From Gnetum montanum (Eukaryota; Streptophyta; Gnetopsida; Gnetales; Gnetaceae), in contig MNCI01010819.1 in NCBI GenBank assembly GCA_015680685.1, forward strand, positions 106,283 through 170,282: a stretch of DNA of 64,000 nucleotides. The letters run 5' to 3'. The notes beneath the pieces were generated by a model that saw only the letters and a program-made list of their open reading frames with translations, did no database searches and was not told the origin of the DNA. Every line of letters starts with the position of its first letter. The first letter of the stretch is position 1. A program made the position numbers and the translations under genes. Below are positions 10,751-22,755 of this stretch, one piece after another.

Positions 10751-13700
10751 ATGACTATGCACAAGCATCTTCATTCACCTCTGGTCGTCACCAAGCCGCA
10801 TGATGATCTTACATAATGCATCAATTCTCAATGTCTAGACCTTGAGCCCGTAGCTTACAATGAATACATAATATCTATAGAGGCACTACTAGACTGGCTA
10901 GACCATCTAGTTAGAGTTCTAGATCTAGAGGCATGTGACATCACCAAGGATCCCCTTGTTGAATTCCTTGTAGCAACACCTAGTGGCAAGGCAAAAACAT
11001 TGAAACTTAGTTCTTTTTTAGAGCCTCAACATGCCCAAAACATCACAAAATTACTAAACGAATACATCAATTTTCATGGTCTTATGAAGACATGCCAAGC
11101 CTAAATCCTTGCATAGTACAACACAACATAATCCTCTATCCTAGCATAAAACTAGTCAAGTAGAAAGCTCGTAAGGTTAGGCTTGAGGTGGCATTGGTAA
11201 TCTGTGATGAAATCACTAAGCTCTACAAATTTGGTTTTATTCGAGTAGTTGACTATGCCGACTAGATCTCCAACATCATAGTTGTAGCCAAGAAAAATGT
11301 AAGTATATGTATTTGCATAGACTTTTAGGACCTCAACAAGGTGACCATCAAAGATGGCTTCTTGCTACCTAGTATTGATTAATTGGTCAATACCATTGCT
11401 GGTCATGCCTTGTTGTCCTTCATGGACAAGGTCTCAAGTTATAACCAGATTTGAATCAACCCAGAGCACTAGCTTAGTACTACCTTCATGACCCCTTGGG
11501 GTACATTTTGCTACACAATGATGTCCTTTGAACTCAAGAACGCAAGAGCAACTTATCAATAAGCCATGACGTACATTTTTAATGACTACCTAGTAGGTTT
11601 GCTCAATGATTATATTGACAATATAGTGATTAAGTCCAAAGCATCACACAACCATGTAGGTGATTTGGGCCTTGTGCTCAAATGTTGCCTCAAACATGAA
11701 CTTAGGCTAAATCCTAAGAAATGTGTCTTCAACGTCAATATGGACCGCATGCTAGGTTTTGTAGTATCCAAAGCAAGCATATGTGTAGACCTGATAAGAT
11801 TAAGGCCATTACCAACCTAACACCACTAGCCAACCTTAAGGAGCTACAAGGGTTACAAGGCATATTGTAATTCATATGACGGTTTATCGCACAATTGATT
11901 GACAAATTACAGCTAATGCAACATTTGCTCAAAAAATGAGTTCACTTTGAATGGATAGCTCAATGCCAAGAGGCATTTGATAACCTTCAACAAGAGCTAG
12001 CTCAACTTCCAATGGTCTATCCTCTGCAAGGAGGTAAACCATTCTTCATCTACCTTACTATCTCAGATGCGTCCATCGCTTCTCTGCTTTGTCAAAAGCA
12101 AGACGATGGCACAAAGGTCTCATTATACTACCTAAGCCATGCATTAGTTGCCTACGAAGCAAAATATAATAATGTGGAAAAGACTTACCTCACCTTAGTC
12201 TTTGCACTTAAGAAGTGGAGGCATTATCTTCTCCGCAACCAAGTAAACATCATCTACAAGAGCAATGTACTCTAAGCAATTACAACGAATATCTGCAAGA
12301 ACAATTACATTACATAATAGAAAGCAATAACCATGGAGTTTGACCTACATTACATTACACAGGCATCAACAAAAGGTCAAGCAATAGCTACACAACTTAT
12401 GACTTCCCCGATCAATGACCAAGCAACCATAGATCTAGAATTTCTAGATGAGCATGTTACTAGCATAAGCCAAGTGCCTAACAACTTTGAGGCACTTTTA
12501 CACTTCAATGGTGCTTCAACCTCTCAAGGGGGTAGTGTCACTATAGTAATCACATTGCCCTTTGAGGAGATCCAACCCTTCACATACCATTTCGCATTCC
12601 CATGCACTAACAATGTCGTGGACTATGAGGGTCTCCTCTGGGGTATCTTGGCAGCTCGTGACCTAGGAATACAAAACCTAGCAGTCCAAGGTGACTTGCA
12701 ACTAGTTTTCAACCAAGTCATAGAGCTTTACACTTGTAAATATCAAAACTTGAAGCCTTATTATGACTTGGCGAAGGACTTTCTTAAGCAATTTGCAATC
12801 GCTGATGTCCAGCATATCCCCCACAATGAAAACTTTATTGCTGATGCATTAGCTATGTTAGCCTTAAGCATTTCACCTAAAATTTTTTGCACATTTCCCA
12901 CCATGGTGGCAATTTGCATTATGCTTGTCATGTAAATAACCAACATTGCATCCATAGCCTTAGTAAGGATGACCCATGCAATAGAGTGGTACAACAATAT
13001 CAAGTCGTACCTCCTACAAGGTGAACCTCCATAGCATCTAACCACTACATAAAAAGATGCAGTGTGAAAATAATCATGGTAGTACATTATTGTAGGTGAT
13101 AGCACTTTGTGCTGCAACATGTGTTAGTAATAGAAAAGCGTACATGATCATTGAACAAGTCCATGAGGGACTTTGTGGAGGCCACATAGCACCCAGGACA
13201 ATGGTGGCAAAAATCATATACTTAGGCTACTATTTGTCTTACATGGAGCACAACTACGTCTCCAAGGTCAAAACATGCAACACATGTCAATAGCATGGTA
13301 ACCTCATGCACGTGCCACCCACTGAGCTACATACAATGCAGATCACATGGCCGTTCCAATGTTGGGGGCTAGACATCATAGGACCGATAACACCTTTTTC
13401 CTCCGCAAGGCATAGTTTCATTATAACCACCATTAAGTATCTTATGAAGTGGATTGAAGTTATTCCCATTAGGAGGACTACATCACAGCGGGTTTGCAAA
13501 TTCATACTCGATAACATAATGTCGAGTTTTAATTTACCCATGACCATAGTCACCAATAATGGGCCATAGTTTAGCAATGTTGAGACCAAAGCCTTTTGCA
13601 AATGCTTCAAAATCAAACATTCCTTCTCATCATCCTACTACCCAGAGGTGAATGGACAAGCAGAGGCCACAAACAAAGTCATCATCAATCTTTTGAAGAA

Positions 13701-14202
13701 GATTCTCAAAGGTAGCAAGCGATGATGGCATAAGCAACTGATCTACGCACTCTAGGCCTACCACACAACACAAAGAACTGCAATAGGTAAAATGCCATAT
13801 AGTTTGGTTTATGGGTCTCAATCCATATTGCCTCTTGAATTGCAAGTCCCATTGCTCTATATCCTCTCAAGCTTCATCAATGAGGCTCAAAACAACAAGT
13901 TGAGAATCATGGATCTTGACTTGAAAGAGGAGGAGCACATACAAACGCTTGGTCAAATCAAGTAGTATCAACAAATGCAATGACAAAAACACCATCACAA
14001 TCAACACCAGTGCCCGATCAAGGAAGGGGACCTAGTCCTCAAGGTTTTTTGCAAACTCACGGATAAATTCTCAGCCAACTGCGAAGGTCCTTTCTTGGTT
14101 GTCAAGGCTTATGACAATAGAGCATTCAAGCTTGTTGACCATGACAGCAATGAACTTGCCAATTTGGTAAACCACTCATACTTGAAGCTGTACTATGCAT
14201 AG
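10751..14202 (+). pseudogene. Ty3/gypsy Tat-lineage pol B (RT-RH-aRH-INT), decayed
   Basis: The most complete Tat pol here. Domains in order: RT about 11165-11820 (ICICIDF, SIDxLVNTIAGHALLSFMDK, TPWGTFCYTMM; catalytic box YIDNIV, second Asp lost); RNase H about 12030-12275 (FFIYLTISDASIASLLCQKQ, YLSHALVAYEAKYNNVEKTY); archaeal-type RNase H about 12450-12880 (FNGASTSQGG where FDG is expected, CTNNVVDYEGLL, ADALAMLAL); integrase zinc finger about 13150-13290 (HEGLCGGH, CNTC); catalytic core about 13320-13700 (WGLDIIGPI, TIVTNNGP where TDNG is expected, NGQAEATNK); C-terminal domain to TAG at 14200. It has many stops and at least one frameshift near 11805. Compared with A it retains the integrase core. 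Confidence 0.9.
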
Positions 14203-14235
14203 AATGCAACATCTCATCAACAACAAAGCAAGGTA

Positions 14236-14690
14236 AACAATAGTCTGCTATGACTATAAACTAGCACAGCACATCCACTATGATGCTAAACTAGCACAGA
14301 TCATCCTTAGGTCATGACATTAAATTGGCATAGAAAGCCCACTATGACTATAAACTGGCATCCATAGCATACATTCACTATGATGCTAAGCTGGCACAGA
14401 AAGTTTGCTATGACTATAAAGTGGCAAAGATCATCCTTGGGCCATGACACTAAAACTAGCATCCACAGCATTCGTCTGCTATTACACTAAACTAGCACAG
14501 CCCATCGTTGGGTCATGACATTAAACTAACACAACATCCATCATCCACTACGACATTAAACTAGCACACAATAATCTGTTAGGACTATAAACTAGTTATT
14601 GTTTACCAGGACCTTAAACTAGGCCCACAGTCTGCTAGGACCCTAAACTAGCATAGCATATGGTCTACCAAGACTTTAAACTTGGTTTGC
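14236..14690 (+). repeat. Minisatellite downstream of pol B
   Basis: About a dozen units with cores such as GCTATGAC-ATAAACTAGCACAG and CCATGACACTAAAACTAGCA. It is the same family and relative position as 4972-5345. The purine tract CAAGGTGGGGCAC at 14769-14780, directly before the LTR, is the likely polypurine tract. Confidence 0.78.
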
Positions 14691-16315
14691 AATTCAACAC
14701 ACATAGTTCTATAGACAAGCGAGTGCGAATACTTCCAACTCTTTATCATTTGTCCACAACTTGTGGGCAAGGTGGGGCACTGCAGTTCCAGAGTGGAGTT
14801 CATGCCATCAAGAGAGGCCTCGAGAATACTTGTAGCATTACCACCCTTAGCATGTTTCTAATCCTCTAGAAATTCCCTTGGGCATTTTGCTAACCTTTCG
14901 AAGCTCTTACCACGATTACCAATAGTACCAACCCCAAGTTGCACCAACAACATTACTGACCTTGGGTATTTCATTATTTCTTGGAGCTCTCACCATCAGC
15001 ACCATCCTCTAGAGTACTAGTAGTACTATGGCCTAGCCATTTTGCTACTATCATCCAGCCCTCACCATTTTTGGAGCTTGGGAGCACTTTCAGCATCCTT
15101 GCTCTCTACCATTTTGCTGGCTTTCTAATCTCCTATCATTGGTGTGGAGTCTGGAGCACCTGCATTGCCATCACCCTTGGTAATTTTGCTAACCCCTATG
15201 GGATGCTCGCCACCAATGTGGTTGCTAGAGCTTTTGCAGCCTTCATGCTTTGACACCTCCACTAGTTTTCCTACATAGACTCTTCAAGCTCTTACAACTG
15301 GTCTAGCTATTGTAGCATTTGCAGCACACTCACATCCAACAGTTTACTCTCATCTCATGTTATGTGGTTGTTTTTCTTATTTTCTCTACACTATGTTTGC
15401 AGGACAAAGCCCCAAGGACCATCATGCAGAGATGCATCTTTTCATAGCGACAAGTCACCACATCGCTTTGATGTGCATGATCGAACTAACTAAGCTACTC
15501 AAGAGTGCATATCTTTATTACCTCACTATAGCCTACATGCATTCACCCCTTTTACCTTGTGTTTCTTTACTTTCCCTTACATCACTGAGTTTACAACCCC
15601 TCAAATGCATATGACACCCTCTTTATCTCAACTGTAGAACCCATAACAGATGTAACACAACTCGTCCTATGGGAAGCCTCTGTGGATTGGTTAAAGCCCA
15701 ACCAGATGTAACACAACTCATCATGGGGAAGAAACACCTATCCTACAAATGTAACATGCTTGCACTAAAGCTAAGCTTGTTAGATGGCATGCAACCCACC
15801 TAACGAAAAGCATCCTATAACTAGCCTTTCGCAAGTTGTAGAACCCAAAGAAGGTTCGTCATAGCCACAAAAAAGCAAAAAACATTAAAAAAAGAAAGAA
15901 AAAGTAAAGAAAACTAGGCAAAAACATGTTCCGAAGCATTTACCAGAGATGTAATTTCGCAATTGATCCAACCCTGAATCTACACTAAGCTTCTCATAAG
16001 CACTTTGATGAGAGGTCACAATTTTAGGGGCAACTCATTCTAGTATCATAAACGCTAACTCTCTCACAAGCATTCTAACGAGAGATCACTGTATTGGCGA
16101 CAATCCATCCCTAGTGCCACATCTTACAATATTACATTGTTTGCATTTCATTCTCTTGTTATCCCCTAGCACATTCCCTACATCCTTTATCCCCTGCATA
16201 CCATTATACTTAGCATTCTTAAGCATGGTGAAGTGACGTCTGGCAAGGTATTGACGAACAATGCTAGTGTCAGGCCTACTATGATGTTTTATTGTTCTTT
16301 GTTGACATCTCTTAG

Positions 16316-19281
16316 TGTTGGCACATTTGGCCATTTCATGGAACAGTAAGACTCATCTTAAACATTATTGTAAGAGTGGGAGAGTGCAAATGTGTTATTT
16401 CATACCATTGGTATGGGATCTAGGGGTGACCCAAAATGACATATTGGTGTGGAAAACAAAGAATACAAGGAACAACCATGTTAAATCAGTTTCTACACAC
16501 AATAGTCCAAAAAAAATATACTGTGATTTTAAACAAAGGTGAAATAAATATCGCAACACCTTTTTAGTTTCTCAAAGAGGCGGTGATAAGGTTTGGAGGA
16601 ATAGTTAATTGAAAACAACAACAAATGTTTGAATATGGAGAAACGTCAATTTGTTGAGGTAGAGCTTCAAAGGATACAAAGGATGAGAGTTAAGGAAATG
16701 GAGAAAGATGCAAGTTGCAATCTCTGAAGGGTGAAGTAGAAACATCGAAACTAGAGTGTCAGAGAATGATAAAACACAGAGCATTTCATAAATCAATAAC
16801 GATGCAAGCCTGCATTCTGAATTTTCTCTGTTGGAAACGCATTCTAACTCAAATTCTAATTGCAACCCCGGTTCAGACGCTTAAAACTGCAACAAGTGCC
16901 GATCTGCAACAAAAAGAAAAGGAAGCAAAAAAAAAAAGAGAAGTGATGCTCAAGAATAGAAGTAGACCGCAGTGCTGCGCCTTTTCAACTTGCTGGAAGT
17001 AACAGCGCAGATTCCGGTCAACGCAACGGCCCAAACCCTCGTCGTAAAACTTTCCCGCAATGGGAGGAGCTCCTATGGTTTTTTCCGCTCATCAGAGCTT
17101 CGCAGCGGTAGTTCTTTAATTCAAGCAACAACACCTTCAGTTTCGGGTTTTCACCACTAATATGTTGTTTCGGATCTGCACACCTTCAACGCCATCACGA
17201 ATGTTCTCTATAAGGCCCGCAAGGTGCGCACTGCACAGAGGATTTTCTGGAAATTGTAGGGTCGTTTCTCAACTTACCATACCCTTGCCTATGACCGATG
17301 TCTCAAAAAGAAGCCTTCCATGGCTCAAAACGTTTTCTGGGAAATAATCCGCCACGAATCCAACCCACTGCCATGACTTACAATACTTTGTTGCAGGGAT
17401 TCTTCAGCTGCGACCTCGCCAAACAGGCCTGGGCTTTTCCTAGGAACGCATTTCAAAAAACATTTTAGGCGGTAATCACAAATGTCGTTCGCTCCTAAAA
17501 CCTGCAATCTGAAATAGCAGCCGTGCCTGATGCCAATGCATTCATTATTGCCATACCAATCCACTGAACATGGCAACAAAGACACAAAGGCACACTAAGA
17601 CAAGTGTTAGGAGATATTTTGGGCCGTTGCTGATAAATCAGAGTTGTAGTTTTATTCATCACTACAAAAATAAAATTTTAAATGGTCTGGTGATTAATTT
17701 AGCAATTTCACTTACACTAATAGTATGAAGCCCTGGTTGAAGACTTACCATTAATTTAATCTAAGTAAATGAAGCCCTCATAATTTTGAGCTCTTAAATT
17801 TACTTTTAAAAAATTATTGTATTACCCATAAAGTATTTATAATATTTACATATTAATGTTAGCATAAAATCCTCCTAACTTTATGTATAACTTCCTAACT
17901 AAATTGGTAAGAAATATCTCCTAACTAGTTGGGTAAGTTGTAACTTCCTTACTTGGGAGAGAAGTTAGCTAAGATATTTTAAAGTTTGTAACTACCTTTT
18001 GAATCCTATAAAAAGGCTTCAAGGGTAAGAAGAAAGGGAGGGGGGAATAACACTTTTAAGAAGACATTGATATCACACTTTGGAAGGCTACTAGCTAGCA
18101 CTTGGACTCTCACTTGGAGACATACTTTGGGTCTTGGGAGAAGAGCATTTGTAAAGAAGAAAGTGTGAAAGATTGCTTGTAGGATGACTTGCTAAAGAAA
18201 AAATTTCAGCCTCTTTGTCATGGTCCTATGAGTTATGTTTTTTTTTTTTTTTTTAAATTGTTTAGCTATTGGTTTAGATAGTATTATCCTTGGCAAGTAA
18301 TTTTGGGATTTTTAGATTGCTCTTATTGTTCTTGTTGCACGATTGAAAGTTTCTATTAAAATTTTTCCATAGAAGCGCTTGTGTTAAAAATCCTTAAGAG
18401 CATTTTAGTAGTGAATTTTATTATTGTGCAACGTATAAGAACTGCTATTGGGACTGTTGTAAGAGAGCCTTTGCTTGTAGTCATGCCGTCGAACGATTCA
18501 ATAGTCAAGAGGGTTTAGAAAATCTTTGGTATTTTGACGGGACCAGAACAGCTTCTTTTTATCTCTAAAGTGAATCTCCATGGTATTTCAATCAACAATT
18601 TTCAAGTCTTTTGAAGGTTCTATTGAATGCAATTGTTGACGTCCATTATCTAGCCAAAATGTAGTCTCGTACGTGATAGTTTACGCAGCAATTTTTGGTT
18701 GCATAGTAGGATTGTCTTGAAGAAATTGCTTATTTGAGCCTTCAGAGTTTGAACAATTTGTAGTTATTGAATTTGGGATAGCTTTATTGCAAAGTGTTTA
18801 CTCATGTCATTTTACCTTGTTTAAACATTTGAGGTCTACACAAATCTGCTTTCTTTCCTATCTATTTCCATTGAATCTTGCTCTATTTCTAGCTTTCTTG
18901 TGGAACTATCTCTTTCTCTGGGGAAAATTAGAAGTAGATTTGCAGAGTTATGCTCAAATTTTTTTGCAAAATTTTATTTGTTAAAAGTAGGTATTATAAG
19001 GACCGCATAGACTAGGAAATTGAACAAAATAAGAACTCTCAACAACTCACAGTACTTGGCAAAGTTGGCTGAATCTCCTTAAGTAAGTCATTTGTAGTTT
19101 ACAGACAACGCAATCATTTCATTTTTCACAACTGCATGCTGCAACAGCACACACACATACTCACATTAACTACTGAGTCTATTTGGAGGTATCTAGGCCT
19201 TGGTGTTGCTAAAAACCAGCAAGCACCTAAATCCTGTTCAAGGACACTCATTGGCAGTCGCGTCCCAAATGGTCACCAGCA
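16316..19281 (+). mobile_element. TGTTGG-family element, copy b, complete with TSD CTTAG
   Basis: It is bounded by TGTTGGCAC at 16316 and GGTCACCAGCA at 19281, with CTTAG directly on both sides (16311-16315 and 19282-19286) and an empty site in the sister LTR. The first ~28 bp match copy a, and the last ~1.08 kb (18205-19281) match copy d (53844-54917, inverted). The 1.9 kb between is unrelated to the other copies and contains a PPR gene fragment. A TATA-like CCTATAAAAAGGC lies at about 18006, upstream of the conserved 3' part, as in an LTR with U3 then R-U5. No transposition protein is encoded. Confidence 0.75.
16990..17565 (+). pseudogene. Pentatricopeptide-repeat (PPR) protein fragment
   Basis: Parts of P-type PPR repeats lie in more than one frame. 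GFFRSSELRSGSS (about 17075) looks like the N-terminal linker. FNAITNVLYKARKVRTAQRI (about 17180-17240), then FWKL, a stop and GRFS, fits helices A and B of a repeat. AQNVFWEIIRHESNPLP and TYNTLLQGFFSCDLAKQAWA (to about 17430) are two further repeats. At least one stop and two frame changes break it. Such proteins bind organelle RNA. It lies inside copy b, so it is probably captured. It recalls mitochondrial P-class PPRs of the OTP43 kind, but I would not name the ortholog. Confidence 0.7.
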
Positions 19282-19369
19282 CTTAGGCCACTCCTCCAAA
19301 CGTCAACAAAGACAGACCAATGAAACACCACCAAATTTGGGCTTCCAGGTCTCAACTACAAATTTGACT

Positions 19370-19900
19370 AAGTGTCAAAACTTAGCAAAATTGTTTCTAA
19401 GTGTTAAGACTACACTTCCACTGGTAGGACTACACTCAAGAGCATAGTCAACGTAGTTGACACAAATAGTCCAGATTTGCAAAATTTTTTCTAAGTGTCA
19501 ACAGCAATTGCAAATTTTTCTAAGTGTCCTAACTATGCTCACCTTACCGAGACTACACTCTAGAGAGTAGTTAGTGTAGTCAACCTTGGAATGACCAATT
19601 TTGCAAATTTTCCTAAGTGTTAAGCCTAAGGCTACTATGCATGGTTAGAATGGACGAAACAATTTGGTAGATTTTTCTAACTTCTGGCACTATGCTCTAA
19701 AGCGTAGTTAGTGTATTCAATGCTAAGGACATCAATTTTGCAATATTTCTCTATGTTCAGGCTACGCTCTCCCTATTGGAACTATGCCCCAAAGCATAGC
19801 TAACGTAGTCTGCACTACACCTCACTTTTTGCAAGATTTGCATAACTCCTTGGACTATGCTCTAGAGCATAGCCAACATGATCTATCAAAACTACCTTCA
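19370..19900 (+). repeat. Stem-loop repeat array in the second Tat LTR
   Basis: This is the counterpart of 6880-7640. Units contain 'TTTTCTAAGTGT' and inverted pairs such as ACTACACTCTAGAGAGTAGT (about 19550) and the perfect 18 bp palindrome at 19855-19872. Confidence 0.65.
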
Positions 19901-20286
19901 GAAGCCTCCAGAACTCAGCACCGGCTAGCATCTCAACTCCAACATTCCCTTGGCAAGCAAGATCAACAATTTGCATTTCATTTACATCCCCCATTTACCC
20001 TAAAATTGTACCTACACTTGACACCAGTCGAGAGAGTGGGCAATATAGTCCCAGAGCATAGTCTCCAAAACTACATTGTTTTACATTATTTTTAGGTACA
20101 TTGTGGTCTGTTTGGCACTTGCACATGCAGTCTTGACAATGTAGTCATAGTCTAGCAATCTCACAGTGTCCATTGAAGCACACCAATAGAACACCATTTT
20201 GCTTCAGTGGGAGCGTAGTTGGGGCTAGCGTAGTCCCAGCTGCCCCTCTACCATGTGGCATCTGATCCATGATTCAAGCTAATCCT

Positions 20287-20300
20287 AGTCCTATAAATAC
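20287..20300 (+). promoter_or_regulatory. TATA box of the Tat LTR
   Basis: CTATAAATACCCC, with the transcript start expected about 30 bp downstream. The homologous site in the other LTR is decayed. It lies about 675 bp before the LTR end. Confidence 0.6.
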
Positions 20301-20971
20301 CCCAACATTTCATGTTTTAGGGGTTGGCAAATCAAAAGCAATATTAGCATTGGCATTCTAAGCACCCAAGCACACTTAGCATCTTGACAAACCTTGGGAC
20401 ACCACCCAATGCATCGTGCACCACTGCAACTTGTAGGATACCGTAGTAGCCAACCCAGCAAACTCAAACTTCATGATGAACATTAGTTCTTTGTAGCCAG
20501 ATACCTTAAGACTATGACTACATTTCCTACTACACCTGTTTGTACACCATGTACCTCCTAAACTTTTCTTTGCAATTAACTATGCTCCCCCGTTTGGGGT
20601 GGTGCCTTTCTCTCTTTCTCATATTCTGTTTATTTTTTGCATTTTTTCTTACATTCTAGCATTCTACACTCATTTTTCACTGTTTAAGCACATATTCACG
20701 TGTTTACATCCTCATTGTCATGTTCAAAACCTCTACTACACTCACACCCGCAAACACCATGGACATCGTAAAACACTGTGTCCTCCTTGACACCCATTTC
20801 ATCATAACACCCATAAGTCCCAGTTCGATCGACAAGACCATTCTAGGCAAACCCCCCCCCCCGCCCCTTCATTCCTAGCAAACCCTAGTGTGAAACCAGG
20901 ATTAAGGCTATGCGACCGTAGACCTCTTGGAGTACTGTTCCAACCTTCAACATTTTCGATTGCTACACTAG

Positions 20972-21455
20972 GGTTACCTGTGCTGCTGGGCATTAACCAA
21001 GATCAAAACTTGTTAATTTTAAGGTTATTTTATAGATTTTTAGGGTTACCCCCCTTGTTTCCATATTGAGACCCCCTGCAAGGGGGTAAGCCAACCTAAA
21101 AAATCCTAATGGGTTGAAAATTAACTAATCAGTTTTGGGCATGTAGGTACATTCCCAAGGTTACTAATGCTGTTGGACATTACCCAAGACCAAAATTTGT
21201 TATTTTTCAAAGCTTTTTAATTAGGTTTTATGGTTACCCCCTTGTTTCCATGTTGAGCCTCCCATGTAGGGGGGGTAACCCAAAGGGGTTGAAAATTGAC
21301 TAATTTTGATCAATTTTGGGCATGCATGTGCATTCCCAAGGTTATTGGTGTTGTTGGGCATTATCCAAGATCAAAATTTATCATTTTCAAGGCTTATTTA
21401 TTAGTTTTTATGGTTATCCTCACCCCCCCCCACCCCCCCCCCCCCCCAAAAAAAA
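20972..21455 (+). repeat. Three tandem repeats of about 185 bp with G/C-run inverted repeats
   Basis: GGTTAC/TNNTGCTGTTGGGCATTA recurs at 20972, 21159 and 21340 (periods 187 and 181). Each unit carries GGTTACCCCC..TTGTTTCCAT and, in the first two, the opposing AGGGGGTAA, which can form a hairpin. The third unit runs into a C homopolymer (about 21422-21447). Similar C-run motifs occur around 30310 and 49020-49120. Confidence 0.65.
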
Positions 21456-21533
21456 CCCTCCAAGGGGTAAGATAGGGTAGAAGACCTTGGAAGTGTTCAA
21501 CCACCAAAGGTCAAGGAGGGGCACAATGGATGT

Positions 21534-22384
21534 TGATGGGATGTGATATCGCATGGGCCACGATATCGCATTCCCTGCAATATCACGTACGCGATATCGC
21601 ATCTTTCCTACGATATCGCGTACGCGATATCACAGTCCGCCGCAATGTCTATAAATAAGAAGCGGGTCTCCCTTGTTTAGATAATTAGGAGTTAGAAGTA
21701 GTGAAGCTCTAGCAATTTGATCCCTCTAGAGTTAGATTATTTTTCCAGTGTTTGCCCGCAGTGTGATGAATGTAATTGTATGGCATTCTTTATTCAATTG
21801 TGACATACTTGGACACGCACATGACCAGTAATAAAGATCGAGATTAATTCATCATTGCAGCATTTACTTTGTTATTTATTTATTTATTTTATTTAATGTT
21901 ATTTACTGTTTTTTCTCTCTCTCACCCTTAAACTCCTAGAATGCAGAACGTGTACGACTTGATTACGTGCATTTAAGTGTGACTACTTGGTAGCCCAGTG
22001 GCGTACCTAGGATCTGCACTTGGTAATCCTAGTGGTAGTCATGCACGAGGTCCAAGATGTGTACGGTTGATCAAGGAATCAGTTGCTCGTTGCACTTAGG
22101 CTAGATTAGACTTTCTTACCCTTTTCCTCCTAGCTTAGCTTAATTAATATTATTTCCCACTGCCTTCAAGAGTAGCATTAGAATTAGGAACACATCATAC
22201 CCCTCACTTTGGACTAAACCATACATGACAAATATAAATACTAGTCCAAGTGGGAAGACAGCGAACTGTGACCTAAGGTTAACGATCTAGGTGCCACAAC
22301 TAGTCTGTCTACGGAGTTTGACCGGATCGCGCATGCTACACTCGTTTCGTATGGTTGAGTGTAGGGGTACCTTACCACTCATCA
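21534..22384 (+). repeat. E2 5' LTR
   Basis: TGATGGG...CTCATCA. The very short U3 (about 115 bp) consists largely of palindromic GATATCGC units. TATA at 21650, and a polyadenylation signal AATAAAG at about 21830. The rest is R-U5 with GTACGACTTGATTACG-type units. It differs from the 3' LTR by scattered transitions and one extra palindrome unit. Confidence 0.9.
21541..21657 (+). promoter_or_regulatory. E2 LTR promoter: palindrome array plus TATA
   Basis: Two half units (GATATCGC) and two full palindromes (21579-21600 and 21611-21632, core GATATCGCGTACGCGATATC with small changes) are followed 17 bp later by TATAAATA at 21650. The layout repeats in the D LTRs and the inverted solo LTR, so it is a family trait. 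Confidence 0.75.
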
Positions 22385-22385
22385 T

Positions 22386-22403
22386 TGGCGTTGTTGCCAA
22401 GGA
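22386..22403 (+). other. Primer-binding site, tRNA-Asp type
   Basis: TGGCGTTGTTGCCAAGGA lies one base after the 5' LTR. It matches the site complementary to the plant tRNA-Asp 3' end (TGGCGCCGTTGCCGGGGA) at 14 of 18 positions; all four differences are C to T or G to A. Athila elements typically use this primer. Confidence 0.75.
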
Positions 22404-22755
22404 TGGTGCTAGTTATCTAGATTAGTTATATCATACAAGGTTGTTGTAAAGAACTTAATGATATATCTTTCAAAAAATAATAATTATAAAAAGTCACAGA
22501 TAAATTCACACACAACTTCACAACAATGTCTCTCCTGCAAGATAATAATAACACCACACTTAGTGAGGAAGTTCATTAGAGAACCAATGAACTATATGAC
22601 GATGAAGATTGGAGTATACAACCTAAAGTGGGAGTTTCTTATAAACATAAATAAAAACAGCATCATCACAACACACGAAAGCCTAACTTACTCGATGATG
22701 ATGAACCCCCACTGGCCACTACAAGCTTAATGTAAATACAAGAGGCTGTTCGAAT

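Larger units (their letters stand above)
14781..20967 (+). mobile_element. Tat 3' LTR of element B, split by an insertion
   Basis: Starts TGCAGTTCC and ends TTGCTACA. Net length without the 2966 bp insertion and its duplicated 5 bp is about 3216 bp, close to the 3344 bp of 5419-8762. The empty site is preserved in the other LTR: CATCTCTCAGGCTAATCC at 6804-6821 corresponds to CATCT-CTTAG-insertion-CTTAG-GCC here. Nearly 2.7 kb of U3 precedes a good TATA box at 20291. No gene belongs to the LTR itself. Confidence 0.7.

Noticed and set aside
17605-18200. TGTTAGGAGAT at 17605 as the start of a separate copia LTR
   Set aside because: The bases before it (ACAAG) do not match those after the shared end (CTTAG), whereas 16316 gives a perfect 5 bp duplication and an empty site.
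21420-21602. Minus-strand frame ending in a glycine run
   Set aside because: The glycines come from a C homopolymer and the rest is LTR palindrome sequence.
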